In this document: positions 7,964 to 15,930 of the stretch, piece after piece
Position numbering within the stretch: the first letter of the stretch is position 1
Layout of the letters: every line of letters starts with the position of its first letter
Origin: Minisyncoccota bacterium
Lineage (GTDB): Bacteria; Patescibacteriota; Minisyncoccia; Phycocordibacterales; UBA2100
Direction of reading: 5' to 3'
DNA length: 61,196 nt
Assembly: GCA_018060545.1 (NCBI GenBank)
Contig: JAGOVW010000001.1
Location: forward strand, 125,203-186,398
Notes under the pieces: model-generated
Told to the model about the DNA's origin: nothing
Seen by the model: only the letters and a program-made list of their open reading frames with translations
Databases searched by the model: none
Made by a program: the position numbers and the translations under genes

Positions 7964-10384
7964 ATGAGCAGTACGACTAAAAAGAAGGAGCAGCGAGCAA
8001 CGAATGAAAAGAAGGGGGCGCGTCCACACGTGGTACTGCTGGATGCTCACGCCATCATTCATCGTGCGTACCACGCACTGCCAGAATTTACATCGAGCAG
8101 TGGTGAGCCGACCGGGGCACTGTATGGGCTCGCTGCGATGCTTATCACCATCATTCAGCGGCTCAAGCCGGATTACATTGTTGCCTGTACCGACTTGCCA
8201 GAGCCGACCCATCGTCACGATGTCTATGAGGCATATAAGGGCACCAGAGCAAAGACTGATGACGCTCTTGTGGCACAGCTCAAGAAGGCTCACGAAGTAT
8301 TTGAGGCTTTCCATATACCAGTGTTCTCTGCGGTTGGGTTCGAGGCGGATGACTGTTTGGGGACCTTGGTGCACCAATTGGAGAAAGAAAAGGTAGATAT
8401 CACCATCGCATCAGGGGATATGGACACATTGCAGCTCGTTTCCGGGACTACGGTCAAAGTGTTTACTCTGAGGAAAGGTATGAATGACACTGTTCTCTAT
8501 GATGAGGAGGCGGTAAAGGCACGGTATGGATTCGGGCCTGAACTCATTCCAGACTACAAAGGTCTCCGTGGCGACCCATCGGACAACATTAAAGGGGTAA
8601 AAGGCATTGGCGAAAAAGCTGCAACCGAGCTGGTAACTAATTTTGGTACGGTGAAAAATATATATGCGACGCTTAAGAAACATAAAGGGCAGTTTGAAGA
8701 AAAGGGTATAAAACCTCGCGTGGTCTCACTTCTTGAGGAAGGGGAGGATGATGCACTGTTTTCAGTAATGCTTGCCACAATACGAACGGATGCGCCGATT
8801 TCCTATGATTTGCCTAAGGAGACATGGCGAGAAACAGTTCGTCTCGAAAGTATCCTCAGTTTGTGTGATCGGTTTGAGTTTCGCACGCTCGGCGCGCGTG
8901 CGAAAACCCTCCTTGAGGGGAAAGAAGCGGTGGCCGCAGAGGCCCGCGCCATCGAGGCAGAACTGACACCGGAAGAGCGAATTATTGAAGAACGGACGGC
9001 TGTCATGGCATGGCTCTTGGCTTCCGACATGACCAATCCAACGCGCGACGATGTGTTGCGTTTTGCAGGGTGTACGTCGGTGCGCGATGCCGAGAAAATA
9101 CTCAGTGAACGTTTACAGAAGGAAGGGCGTCTGTGGGAGGTGTTTACCTCCATTGAAGAACCACTTATCTCGATTGCGCAACGTATGCAGGCAGTGGGAG
9201 TTGCACTCGACGTGTCATATCTCAAAACTCTTTCGAAAGAGTATCACCATGAACTACAAAAAATAGAGAAAAGAATATTTGAACATGCAGGCCACGAGTT
9301 CAACATAAAGTCGCCTGCTCAACTCTCGGTCGTTCTCTTTGAGGAACTGAAACTTTCAGTCACACGTCACAAAAAAACTGAAGGAGGAAAGCTCTCTACG
9401 AAAGAATCAGAGCTTGAGAAATTAAGCGATCAGCACCCCATTATTGCTGATATTCTCGGGTATCGAGAGCTTTCGAAGCTCCTCTCCACCTACGTTGATA
9501 GTCTTCCCACCTTGGTGCATAGCGATGGGCGTCTGCATGCACGATTTCTACAAACAGGAACCACAACAGGGCGCATGGCGAGTATTGACCCCAACCTACA
9601 GAATATTCCAACGAGAAGCGAGTATGGGCGACGCATTCGCCATGCATTTGTGGCGGGGCCAGGAAAAGTGTTGGTTGCCATCGACTACTCGCAGATTGAA
9701 TTACGTATTGCGGCGGGTCTCTCGGGCGACGAAAACTTGGTAAAAATATTTGCCGATGGTGGCGACGTGCACGAAGCGGTAGCTGCACAAGTGTTTGGTG
9801 TCGAGAAAGGTGCGGTAGACAAAGAAATGCGTCGTCGTGCAAAGATAATCAATTTCGGCATCTTGTACGGCATGGGCGTGAATGCGCTCAGGCAGAATCT
9901 GGGAGAATCGGTATCACGCGAGGAGGCGGCACATTTTCTATCCGACTACTTTACCAATTTTTCAGGGCTGCAGAATTATCTGGAACGTACCAAAGAGAGT
10001 GCAGCTCGTCTTGGGTATACCGAAACCTACTTTGGGCGCCGACGAAATTTCAGTGGCTTTACCTCGCACCTGCCCCAGGTACGGGCACAGGCAGAACGCA
10101 TGGCGCTAAACGCACCCATCCAAGGAACCCAAGCTGATATTATAAAAAAGGCTATGGCCACTGCAGATACGTGGATTCAGTCGCATGCAGCCTCCGATGC
10201 GCAGTTACTCCTCCAGGTACACGACGAACTCATCTATGAAGTAACCGAAGGGAAAGAGCAAGATATTGCACGGCACATCAGGGAAATTATGGAGCACGTA
10301 TTGCCTGGTGGGCTTTTGAATGGAGTACCTATCAAGGCTGAAGTTTCGATAGGGAAAAATTGGGGTTCATTAGCGCGTGTATAA
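7964..10384 (+). CDS. polA: DNA polymerase I lacking the proofreading domain
   Basis: This family A polymerase of 806 residues works in repair and Okazaki-fragment processing. Residues ~20-300 are the 5'-3' exonuclease (flap nuclease), with L-L-D-A-H-A-I-I-H-R-A-Y, E-A-D-D-C and G-D-P-S-D-N-I-x-G-V-x-G-I-G. A short linker of ~100 residues replaces the 3'-5' exonuclease; none of its three Exo motifs is visible. The polymerase domain has the T-T-T-G-R-M-x-S motif, motif A D-Y-S-Q-I-E-L-R (about 572), motif B R-R-R-A-K-I-I-N-F-G-I-L-Y-G (about 622) and motif C Q-V-H-D-E-L (about 750). The domain plan resembles Taq polymerase. A HolA-like gene begins 3 nt after the stop. Confidence 0.97.
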   Translation: MSSTTKKKEQRATNEKKGARPHVVLLDAHAIIHRAYHALPEFTSSSGEPTGALYGLAAMLITIIQRLKPDYIVACTDLPEPTHRHDVYEAYKGTRAKTDDALVAQLKKAHEVFEAFHIPVFSAVGFEADDCLGTLVHQLEKEKVDITIASGDMDTLQLVSGTTVKVFTLRKGMNDTVLYDEEAVKARYGFGPELIPDYKGLRGDPSDNIKGVKGIGEKAATELVTNFGTVKNIYATLKKHKGQFEEKGIKPRVVSLLEEGEDDALFSVMLATIRTDAPISYDLPKETWRETVRLESILSLCDRFEFRTLGARAKTLLEGKEAVAAEARAIEAELTPEERIIEERTAVMAWLLASDMTNPTRDDVLRFAGCTSVRDAEKILSERLQKEGRLWEVFTSIEEPLISIAQRMQAVGVALDVSYLKTLSKEYHHELQKIEKRIFEHAGHEFNIKSPAQLSVVLFEELKLSVTRHKKTEGGKLSTKESELEKLSDQHPIIADILGYRELSKLLSTYVDSLPTLVHSDGRLHARFLQTGTTTGRMASIDPNLQNIPTRSEYGRRIRHAFVAGPGKVLVAIDYSQIELRIAAGLSGDENLVKIFADGGDVHEAVAAQVFGVEKGAVDKEMRRRAKIINFGILYGMGVNALRQNLGESVSREEAAHFLSDYFTNFSGLQNYLERTKESAARLGYTETYFGRRRNFSGFTSHLPQVRAQAERMALNAPIQGTQADIIKKAMATADTWIQSHAASDAQLLLQVHDELIYEVTEGKEQDIARHIREIMEHVLPGGLLNGVPIKAEVSIGKNWGSLARV

Positions 10385-10387
10385 CCT

Positions 10388-11011
10388 ATGTTGTACCTAT
10401 TTCTAGGTAGCGATGCGCACCAGCGAGCCACGGCATTCTTTAAACAGAAGGCCCCACAGGCGCGCGTTGAGCGCTTACTTGCGGATACGGTGGGGCCAGA
10501 GCACCTCACCGATTATTTTGGGGCATCTCTTTTTGGGGAGGTGCGCGTTGTGTTGCTGGAGGGATTTTTTGGCACGGCGGCTCTTAGGGACGTTGTAGAA
10601 GGATCGCTAGAAACTCTCGCCTCATCGGAAGAGCACTTTGCCATCATTGAAGAGAGCCTACTTGCTCCACAGAAAAAGAAGATCGCTGCACACACTAAGC
10701 ATCTCGACGAGAAACAGAAAGCAAAAGTGGACCGCCCGATGGGGAGTTTTACGGTGGCTGAGCATTTTGCACGACATGAGCGTTCTCTGGCGTGGGTTGC
10801 GTATAGAAAATCGCTGGCCGAAGGGGAATCGGCAGAAGCACTGCACGGTATTTTATTTTGGAAGGTTAAAGACACTCTCCTTAAAGGAGTGAAGGACAGC
10901 AAGAGGGATTTACGAAAAACACTCCAAGATCTTGCAGAGCTGCCACTACGGGCGCGCGAGAAAGGAGGGGACGTTGAACATGCGCTTGAGCGGTTTATTT
11001 TGGAGCGGTAA
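10388..11011 (+). CDS. HolA-like protein (DNA polymerase III delta subunit family)
   Basis: This 207-residue protein opens with M-L-Y-L-F-L-G-S-D-A, the usual start of clamp-loader delta subunits, which open the sliding clamp. A hydrophobic V-V-L-L-E-G segment (about 53-60) and a helical C-terminal half with an H-G-I-L-F-W-K-V-K motif (about 152-160) fit the delta collar region. It is much shorter than the ~330 residues of standard HolA, so it is either a reduced form or a relative without full function. It starts 3 nt after polA and is probably co-transcribed. The call rests on pattern and context. Confidence 0.5.
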   Translation: MLYLFLGSDAHQRATAFFKQKAPQARVERLLADTVGPEHLTDYFGASLFGEVRVVLLEGFFGTAALRDVVEGSLETLASSEEHFAIIEESLLAPQKKKIAAHTKHLDEKQKAKVDRPMGSFTVAEHFARHERSLAWVAYRKSLAEGESAEALHGILFWKVKDTLLKGVKDSKRDLRKTLQDLAELPLRAREKGGDVEHALERFILER

Positions 11012-11051
11012 GTTGATGTGTATAAGGTCTGAGGCTCTCGCATTTCCAACG

Positions 11052-11057
11052 TACTAT
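11052..11057 (+). promoter_or_regulatory. -10 box, leaderless start of the secreted-protein operon
   Basis: TACTAT, 6 nt, then the ATG at 11064. It would drive the three overlapping or adjacent secreted-protein genes to 14772. Confidence 0.4.
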
Positions 11058-11063
11058 GTGCGT

Positions 11064-12440
11064 ATGCGTACGCAATGGTTTGTATTGACCCTGCTATTAT
11101 TTGCCGTGGTAATTCTCCCACACGTATCATATGGAGCCGTTTTTTGTCCGTGCTGTATGGATAAAAATTGCCCGAACACACCGTGTCCAGTGTTACCAGA
11201 TCAGCAATGCACGTGTACATGCACCCCAAATCCTGGAGGTATGCCTTGCCCCGCGACTCAATGTACCCAGGGTGACGGAAAATCTGACCCAGCCAGCAAA
11301 GGTGGTGCGGAAAAAATGGCTGAAATGGCTCAAAAGCTGATGGAAATGTTGCAAAAGAAAGGTGGTGGCGGAGGAGGAGCGCCTCCTCCTCCTGGTGAAG
11401 AAAAAGAAAAGGAGGATCCTAATGCATTCGACAATGTATTAGGCAGTATTTTTGGGGCAACCTCAACTGCTACCTCAACAGAAGATCGCACCCAACAAAT
11501 CCTCGATTCTATTGGAGAAAACTTTGGTGATAGTGCCATCACGACTGAAGTGCGCGCTATCGCAGAAGAAATTGCGGGCACTGCGGTGTCGGTGACAGCC
11601 ATTAACGATATTGCGACTAGTGGTTCAACGAGCACAGCTACTACGGGAAGTGGCAAAAACAACATTGTTGGAAGCACGGCCCCATTTACGCCACCGCAAT
11701 CGCAAAGCTCGGCGAGTAAGAACAATAATGGCATCACAGGAAGTAGCGTGTTTGGCAATAGTGGGGTAGGGGCCTTTTTTGGAGTTATATCAAATGCAGT
11801 AGAGAGTGCAGCGCAGGCATCTGCGCGCTTTGTTACACAAGTGTGTACCAATCGCCCTTGGGACAACACCATCGTGTCTACAGTATTTACCACAGGCTTC
11901 TTCGATAACCTCTGTGTTAGCCGCGGGTATGCTCCGCCACCACCCCGCGCAACAAAAAACACGACCGATACCGCGGGAGGTGTGGGGCGCGCATCCATCT
12001 CGTGCCCTAGGTCTGGATCTCGTGGTGCACCGTTTACGATTACGTGGGCTTGCCCTACAGGGCGCCAGAGTGGGGGTATCGGATTTACCACCAACGGGCT
12101 CAATAGTGGGGCTGCAGTGGTGAGTGCCACATCCACACGCGAATACGTACTCGAATGTTCAGATGGTACTAAAGACCGCTGTACTGTAGAAGTAGGCGTT
12201 CCCAAAACTGATCTCACTGCCTCACCTGCGTTCGTGCAGTTGGGTGGCAGATCCCGTCTCTACTGGACATCTGAAGGTGTGCAGTCTTGCGAGTTGACGG
12301 GGGTTGGTATGCGACAGGAGGGGCTCACCGGCGCAGCCATGTCGCCGTCTATCTATGACCGCAGCACATTCACCGTAACCTGCCGCACGGCTGATGGTGA
12401 GACCGTGAAAGACACCACGATCGTTGATATTGGCCTATGA
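11064..12440 (+). CDS. secreted Cys-rich protein with tandem Ig-like C-terminus (paralog 1)
   Basis: A 458-residue protein of unknown function. It has a Sec signal peptide (hydrophobic W-F-V-L-T-L-L-L-F-A-V-V, cleavage after S-Y-G-A), a Cys-dense segment (about 25-65) with a C-P-C-C cluster, a Met-rich amphipathic helix followed by poly-Gly/Pro, a Ser/Thr-rich middle, a C-T-N-R-P-W ... F-F-D-N-L-C motif (about 265-295), and two C-terminal beta domains that each look Ig-like (Y-W-T-S, C-R-T-A-D-G). The reading frame is open further upstream, but ATG 11064 directly precedes the signal peptide and has TACTAT 6 nt upstream. It overlaps the next gene by 4 nt (ATGA). It shares its architecture with the next two genes, the 19963 gene and the giant gene's end. 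Confidence 0.8.
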   Translation: MRTQWFVLTLLLFAVVILPHVSYGAVFCPCCMDKNCPNTPCPVLPDQQCTCTCTPNPGGMPCPATQCTQGDGKSDPASKGGAEKMAEMAQKLMEMLQKKGGGGGGAPPPPGEEKEKEDPNAFDNVLGSIFGATSTATSTEDRTQQILDSIGENFGDSAITTEVRAIAEEIAGTAVSVTAINDIATSGSTSTATTGSGKNNIVGSTAPFTPPQSQSSASKNNNGITGSSVFGNSGVGAFFGVISNAVESAAQASARFVTQVCTNRPWDNTIVSTVFTTGFFDNLCVSRGYAPPPPRATKNTTDTAGGVGRASISCPRSGSRGAPFTITWACPTGRQSGGIGFTTNGLNSGAAVVSATSTREYVLECSDGTKDRCTVEVGVPKTDLTASPAFVQLGGRSRLYWTSEGVQSCELTGVGMRQEGLTGAAMSPSIYDRSTFTVTCRTADGETVKDTTIVDIGL

Positions 12441-13927
12441 TGCGCACCGCTGCTGCACTGGTGGCTGTATCTCTCACACTCTCAATTGGTCTTATTTCAG
12501 TCGCGCCGATTCCGGCCATTGCAGCTGAGGAAGATGCGAATGCTAAATGTAAAGGAAAAAAAGACGGTACCCCTGTCGAGGCACAAGGTGGACGCGTGAA
12601 AGGGACGTGCCAAAAAGAACAGTTCAAAGCTGAATCATCTGATGGGAAAGCTATTGATGCGGGATTGCAGGCATTAATGCAAGCGCTGCAGGGAATGCTC
12701 GGTAAATTGGGAGGTGGCGGTGGAGGAGGTGGTTCTGGTAGTGGTGCGGGTGCAGGTGGCACGCCAGGAGGTGCTACGGCGAACCCTTTGGGCGACACGA
12801 CGAACAGTATTCTGAATAGCTTGCTGGGCAGAAACAGCACGACGACGCCCGATGCTCCAAAAACAACAGCAAAAGATATTCTTGATAGCGCGTTTGATAC
12901 AACGGATGACACACGCACGACGACGATTTTGAATCCGGATGGAACGACACAAAGTACTTCCTCAGTTGATACTGAAATTAGGACGGTACTCGAAGGCGAT
13001 GATGCTGCAAAAAATACTCCCGGCACCACGGTGGTAGAGCGACCAACAGGGAACAACGACATTCCACTGCCATCGGGAGAGACTGCTTCTGGTGATGATG
13101 GGGCGATAAGCACCGGTAGGGTGCAGCCAGCAGGGGTTACTCAAAATGGTAAAGGCATCGAAGTGCGTGTACGTGAAAATGGCGGCAGCACTGAGGTTGC
13201 GGGTTTTTATGGAGGCAGCGGCACAGTCGGCGGGAGTGTGCAGGGTGCAGTGAGTCGTGTGTGTACTTCTCGACCATGGGCAACAAACTTCCTTGCACGA
13301 CTCATTAGGCCCAGCTTTTTTGATAACCTGTGTGTGCGTCTTGGGTTTAGCGTGACGCCGCCCGAGGCTGTTCGCCCTGCGGCGCCACTGGATACCACAA
13401 AAGCGCAGCGAGCTGTTAAGGAGAGAGTGCAACAAGGCACCGCTACGACTACAGGCACATTGCGAGGTCCAGGGATTGTATGTAATCCAGAAATTGTACG
13501 TGCGGGTAAACAAGCAGTACTCGATTTCTCGTGCGGATCTGCAAAACTCACCGCAGTGGCTGGTTTTACTGCGCAAAACACAAATATTTCGTCGGCCACA
13601 GTAAAACCTTCTGTAGATACGAAGTACGGTATCCAATGTTCAGACAACACCGTGTACACCTGTACGGTACAGGTGGTGAATCCTCGCCTGACAATTTGGG
13701 CAGAACCAAAGGAGGTGACGCTCGGTGCTCGTTCGACGGTGTATTGGACAGCAGCTGATGTGTTTGCAGACACCTGCTTCGTTAAGGGCCCTAGTTTTCT
13801 GGAGCGCGGCGCGCGCGGAGGTGCGGCAACTGTTCCAATCAATGACCCGAGTACGTTCACCTTGGCTTGTCTTGCAGAGGATGGTGCCACAACAACTGCT
13901 TCGGTGACTATCGAGCTCGATTTGTAA
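12437..13927 (+). CDS. secreted protein with tandem Ig-like C-terminus (paralog 2)
   Basis: A 496-residue protein translationally coupled to the gene before it (ATGA overlap). It has a signal peptide (about 1-30, ending A-I-A-A), a Leu/Met helix (L-Q-A-L-M-Q-A-L-Q-G-M-L) running into a poly-Gly/Ser linker (about 75-105), a Thr-rich disordered middle, the C-T-S-R-P-W ... F-F-D-N-L-C motif (about 277-300), then two Ig-like beta domains with C-S-D-N-T-V-Y-T-C and V-Y-W-T patterns. It lacks the N-terminal Cys cluster of paralog 1. There is no catalytic motif; a surface or adhesin-like role is inferred from architecture only. Confidence 0.8.
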   Translation: MMRTAAALVAVSLTLSIGLISVAPIPAIAAEEDANAKCKGKKDGTPVEAQGGRVKGTCQKEQFKAESSDGKAIDAGLQALMQALQGMLGKLGGGGGGGGSGSGAGAGGTPGGATANPLGDTTNSILNSLLGRNSTTTPDAPKTTAKDILDSAFDTTDDTRTTTILNPDGTTQSTSSVDTEIRTVLEGDDAAKNTPGTTVVERPTGNNDIPLPSGETASGDDGAISTGRVQPAGVTQNGKGIEVRVRENGGSTEVAGFYGGSGTVGGSVQGAVSRVCTSRPWATNFLARLIRPSFFDNLCVRLGFSVTPPEAVRPAAPLDTTKAQRAVKERVQQGTATTTGTLRGPGIVCNPEIVRAGKQAVLDFSCGSAKLTAVAGFTAQNTNISSATVKPSVDTKYGIQCSDNTVYTCTVQVVNPRLTIWAEPKEVTLGARSTVYWTAADVFADTCFVKGPSFLERGARGGAATVPINDPSTFTLACLAEDGATTTASVTIELDL

Positions 13928-13929
13928 CC

Positions 13930-14772
13930 ATGCGGTTACTTCTTGCCAGCCTAATACTCTGCGCACTTCCTGGTGCTGTGCATGCAGCTACGCCCTGGCT
14001 CGTGGGAGAGGCAACATGCGCGGATGTGTCGGTGCGCGAATTGGTTGCTGGCGGCCAGATGGTTGAGTGTCAGATTTCTGCTTCAGGAAAAGTGGGCGCA
14101 TGCACCATTTCTGGAAAATGCCGAGAGAAGGTACATGAAACCTATGTGGCAGGGCCAACTCAACTGGGGCAGTTTGCCGTACTCGTGACTCAAACAACCA
14201 ACAATGTACTTAATCGTGTGGGCGACAGAGTCACCTCTTTTATACCCGCTGCTAGTTCCTCGGACACGTCATCTCCGCGCCCATTTGGTTCAAGTAGAGA
14301 CTCTGATACAGAGGAGGAGGTAGCACCGAGTGGGGGAGGTATTTCAATGCGTGCGCTTTTGTGCACGCCGCAGGCGTACATGCCATCATTTATGGCACGT
14401 CTCATACCTAGCTACTCTCTGGGGTCGCTCTGTGGCAAGGTGGATCCTAAGTTGAAGGAGCTCACATTCGATGAATCGGTTGAAAAGAGGCAGGTGGGAA
14501 AAGGGGTAGAACTTGAAGTGAAGGATTCGGGTCTATTTATTCTCGCTGATCCTGCGGTCGTGAGTTTGGGTGGTCGCTCAGAAATCCGCTGGGGCGCAGC
14601 CAGTGTGCAGCCTGGCTCGTGTGTTGTGGTGGGGCCTGGCATGAAAGAGCGTGGTAACTGGGGAAGTGCCTCAAGTCCTGCTATTTTTGAAACCGTGCGA
14701 TTCACACTTACCTGTACCAACTTTGACGGCAGTACGAGCCAAAAGAGTGTGGAGGTGGATTTGGGTGCGTAG
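13930..14772 (+). CDS. short secreted protein with Ig-like C-terminus (paralog 3)
   Basis: A 280-residue protein starting 2 nt after the previous stop. It has a clear signal peptide (M-R-L-L-L-A-S-L-I-L-C-A-L, cleavage after V-H-A), a Cys-containing N-terminal domain (about 20-70), a Ser-rich linker, a degenerate helical motif C-T-P-Q-A-Y-M-P-S-F-M-A-R-L (about 155-170) matching the R-P-W motif of its paralogs, and one Ig-like domain (about 205-280) ending in V-D-L-G-A. It lacks the poly-Gly linker and one of the two Ig-like domains. An upstream in-frame ATG at 13867 lies inside the previous gene and is rejected. It probably ends the three-gene operon. Confidence 0.78.
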   Translation: MRLLLASLILCALPGAVHAATPWLVGEATCADVSVRELVAGGQMVECQISASGKVGACTISGKCREKVHETYVAGPTQLGQFAVLVTQTTNNVLNRVGDRVTSFIPAASSSDTSSPRPFGSSRDSDTEEEVAPSGGGISMRALLCTPQAYMPSFMARLIPSYSLGSLCGKVDPKLKELTFDESVEKRQVGKGVELEVKDSGLFILADPAVVSLGGRSEIRWGAASVQPGSCVVVGPGMKERGNWGSASSPAIFETVRFTLTCTNFDGSTSQKSVEVDLGA

Positions 14773-14817
14773 GGGTGCATCCTTGTGCAAAGGGTGGACG
14801 GACACCACAAAAACGAC

Positions 14818-14823
14818 TAGAAT
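14818..14823 (+). promoter_or_regulatory. possible -10 box of tRNA-Lys
   Basis: TAGAAT with TGGACG 17 nt upstream (14795-14800) lies about 80 nt before the tRNA. Between them, 14832-14843 repeats the 5' end of the tRNA (CCGCCCATAAGC against CCGCCCATAGC). Confidence 0.3.
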
Positions 14824-14903
14824 CCAACACATCCGCCCATAAGCAAGCTTTTGGTCGGGTCATTCGGACGACATGAAATCAAGTTTCGCGTCGGTCCTCA
14901 TTT

Positions 14904-14976
14904 CCGCCCATAGCTCAGTTGGTAGAGCAGCTCCCTTTTAAGGAGTGGGTCGTAGGTTCGAGTCCTACTGGGCGGA
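14904..14976 (+). tRNA. tRNA-Lys (anticodon TTT)
   Basis: A complete 73-nt cloverleaf: acceptor CCGCCCA/TGGGCGG, D-arm GCTC...GAGC, anticodon stem GCTCC/GGAGT with loop CTTTTAA, and T-arm GTAGG-TTCGAGT-CCTAC. CCA is not encoded. A 470-nt hairpin-rich spacer follows, including an exact inverted copy of TTCGAGTCCTAC. Confidence 0.97.
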
Positions 14977-15446
14977 CACGAGCATCGCGAGTGCCTCCAA
15001 GCAATATGCTGGGGGCATGTTGCGTGTAGGACTCGAAAGCGAGTGCTGGGCACCCGTTTAGCAAAACGGGTAGCACGAGGCGGCGCGCGCATGTACTAAG
15101 CGACGGCGCAGAACATGTGTGCGAGAGACTCCTACTGGTCCGAGACGGAGTGTTGTGAGGCGAGTACGCCGAACCACGAGTCGGGGTCGCAAAATTTCTT
15201 GTGCGGCGGCGCAAGAAATATTTGTGACGACACGATAGCTGTCCGAATATAAAGCACCTGCGGTGGCAGGTACTTCTCCAGCAAGGTATGCCTGGTTTGC
15301 GCAGCAACATGCTTATCGGGCAACCAGTGTACTGGTTGAGAATAACGAGTGTGCGGCGGCACACACTTCTCCGAAAAGAATTGCCTGGTTCGCCACGCGA
15401 CAATTCTTACTGGGCAGACATCATCTCCCCATGCTACCTTTGCTCT
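14977..15446. other. hairpin-rich non-coding spacer downstream of tRNA-Lys
   Basis: No credible gene lies in these 470 bases. At least seven good hairpins lie in a row: 15031-15044 (ACTCG/CGAGT), 15052-15071 (ACCCGTTT/AAACGGGT), 15194-15219 (stem of 11, loop GGCG), 15252-15275 (10-bp arms), 15321-15338 (CAACCAGT/ACTGGTTG), 15349-15364 (GTGTGC/GCACAC, loop GGCG) and 15377-15407 (AGAATTG/CAATTCT). Two hairpins share the loop GGCG. A second, direct partial copy of the tRNA 3' end (TCCTACTGG) is at 15130-15138. The stretch may be a long structured transcript or a pile of decayed small mobile repeats. Confidence 0.7.
15000..15037 (-). repeat. inverted T-arm copy plus ACGCAA/TTGCT hairpin, tRNA-Lys version
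   Basis: Read on the minus strand, 15037-15026 is TTCGAGTCCTAC, a 12-nt exact copy of the T-loop and 3' T-stem of the adjacent tRNA-Lys (14957-14968), in inverted orientation. It is followed by ACGCAACATG, a short loop and GCATATTGCT, a hairpin with GCAA/TTGC ends, and then TGG, which again agrees with the tRNA acceptor strand. The same unit appears by tRNA-Arg and near tRNA-Ser. Confidence 0.7.
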
Positions 15447-15920
15447 GTGCCTGAAATCATCCTCATCATCCATAACGTACGCAGTGCCCACAACGTGGGT
15501 TCTATGTTCCGCACCGCAGACGCCGCAGGAGTGTCCAAGGTATACCTCACTGGCTACACTCCGTCCCCGATCGACCGGTTTAAGCGGCCACAAAAAGAGA
15601 TAGCGAAAACAGCACTGGGCGCCGAACTGACGATGCCATGGGAAGTACATGCGTCCATTGACGAGGTCATACATGCATTACAAGAAAGTGGCGTATGTGT
15701 TGTGGCACTTGAGCAGAATCCCGCTGCGATAGACTTCCGCACGCTACAGGTCACGCAAAAAATGGCGCTCGTGGTGGGCAATGAAGTTGATGGTGTAGAT
15801 GCGGACACGCTCGCGCTTTGTGATCACATTGTTCACATTCCTATGTACGGTACTAAGGAATCGCTCAATGTGTCTGTCGCTGCCGGCATCGCACTGTTTC
15901 AATTGCGCTCAGCCGCTTAG
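15447..15920 (+). CDS. SpoU/TrmH-family RNA 2'-O-methyltransferase
   Basis: A 157-residue SPOUT-fold enzyme that would transfer a methyl group from S-adenosylmethionine to a ribose 2'-OH of tRNA or rRNA. It shows motif 1 H-N-V-R-S-A-H-N-V-G-S-M-F-R-T-A-D-A (about 9-26), motif 2 A-L-V-V-G-N-E-V-D-G-V (about 108-118) and motif 3 I-P-M-Y-G-T-K-E-S-L-N-V-S-V-A (about 133-147), which form the SAM-binding knot. The frame is open from 15288, but the upstream part reads through the hairpin spacer. The GTG at 15447 begins the conserved fold exactly. The RNA target cannot be told from sequence. It converges with the next gene, 10 nt away. Confidence 0.92.
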   Translation: MPEIILIIHNVRSAHNVGSMFRTADAAGVSKVYLTGYTPSPIDRFKRPQKEIAKTALGAELTMPWEVHASIDEVIHALQESGVCVVALEQNPAAIDFRTLQVTQKMALVVGNEVDGVDADTLALCDHIVHIPMYGTKESLNVSVAAGIALFQLRSAA

Positions 15921-15930
15921 TTCCTTTGGG

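Noticed and set aside
14977-15446. CRISPR array downstream of tRNA-Lys
   Set aside because: The hairpins differ in sequence and spacing; there are no regular direct repeats, unique spacers or cas genes.
14915-15674. Minus-strand open frames over the tRNA-Lys spacer
   Set aside because: They overlap the tRNA and the methyltransferase gene and translate into hairpin repeats without domain character.
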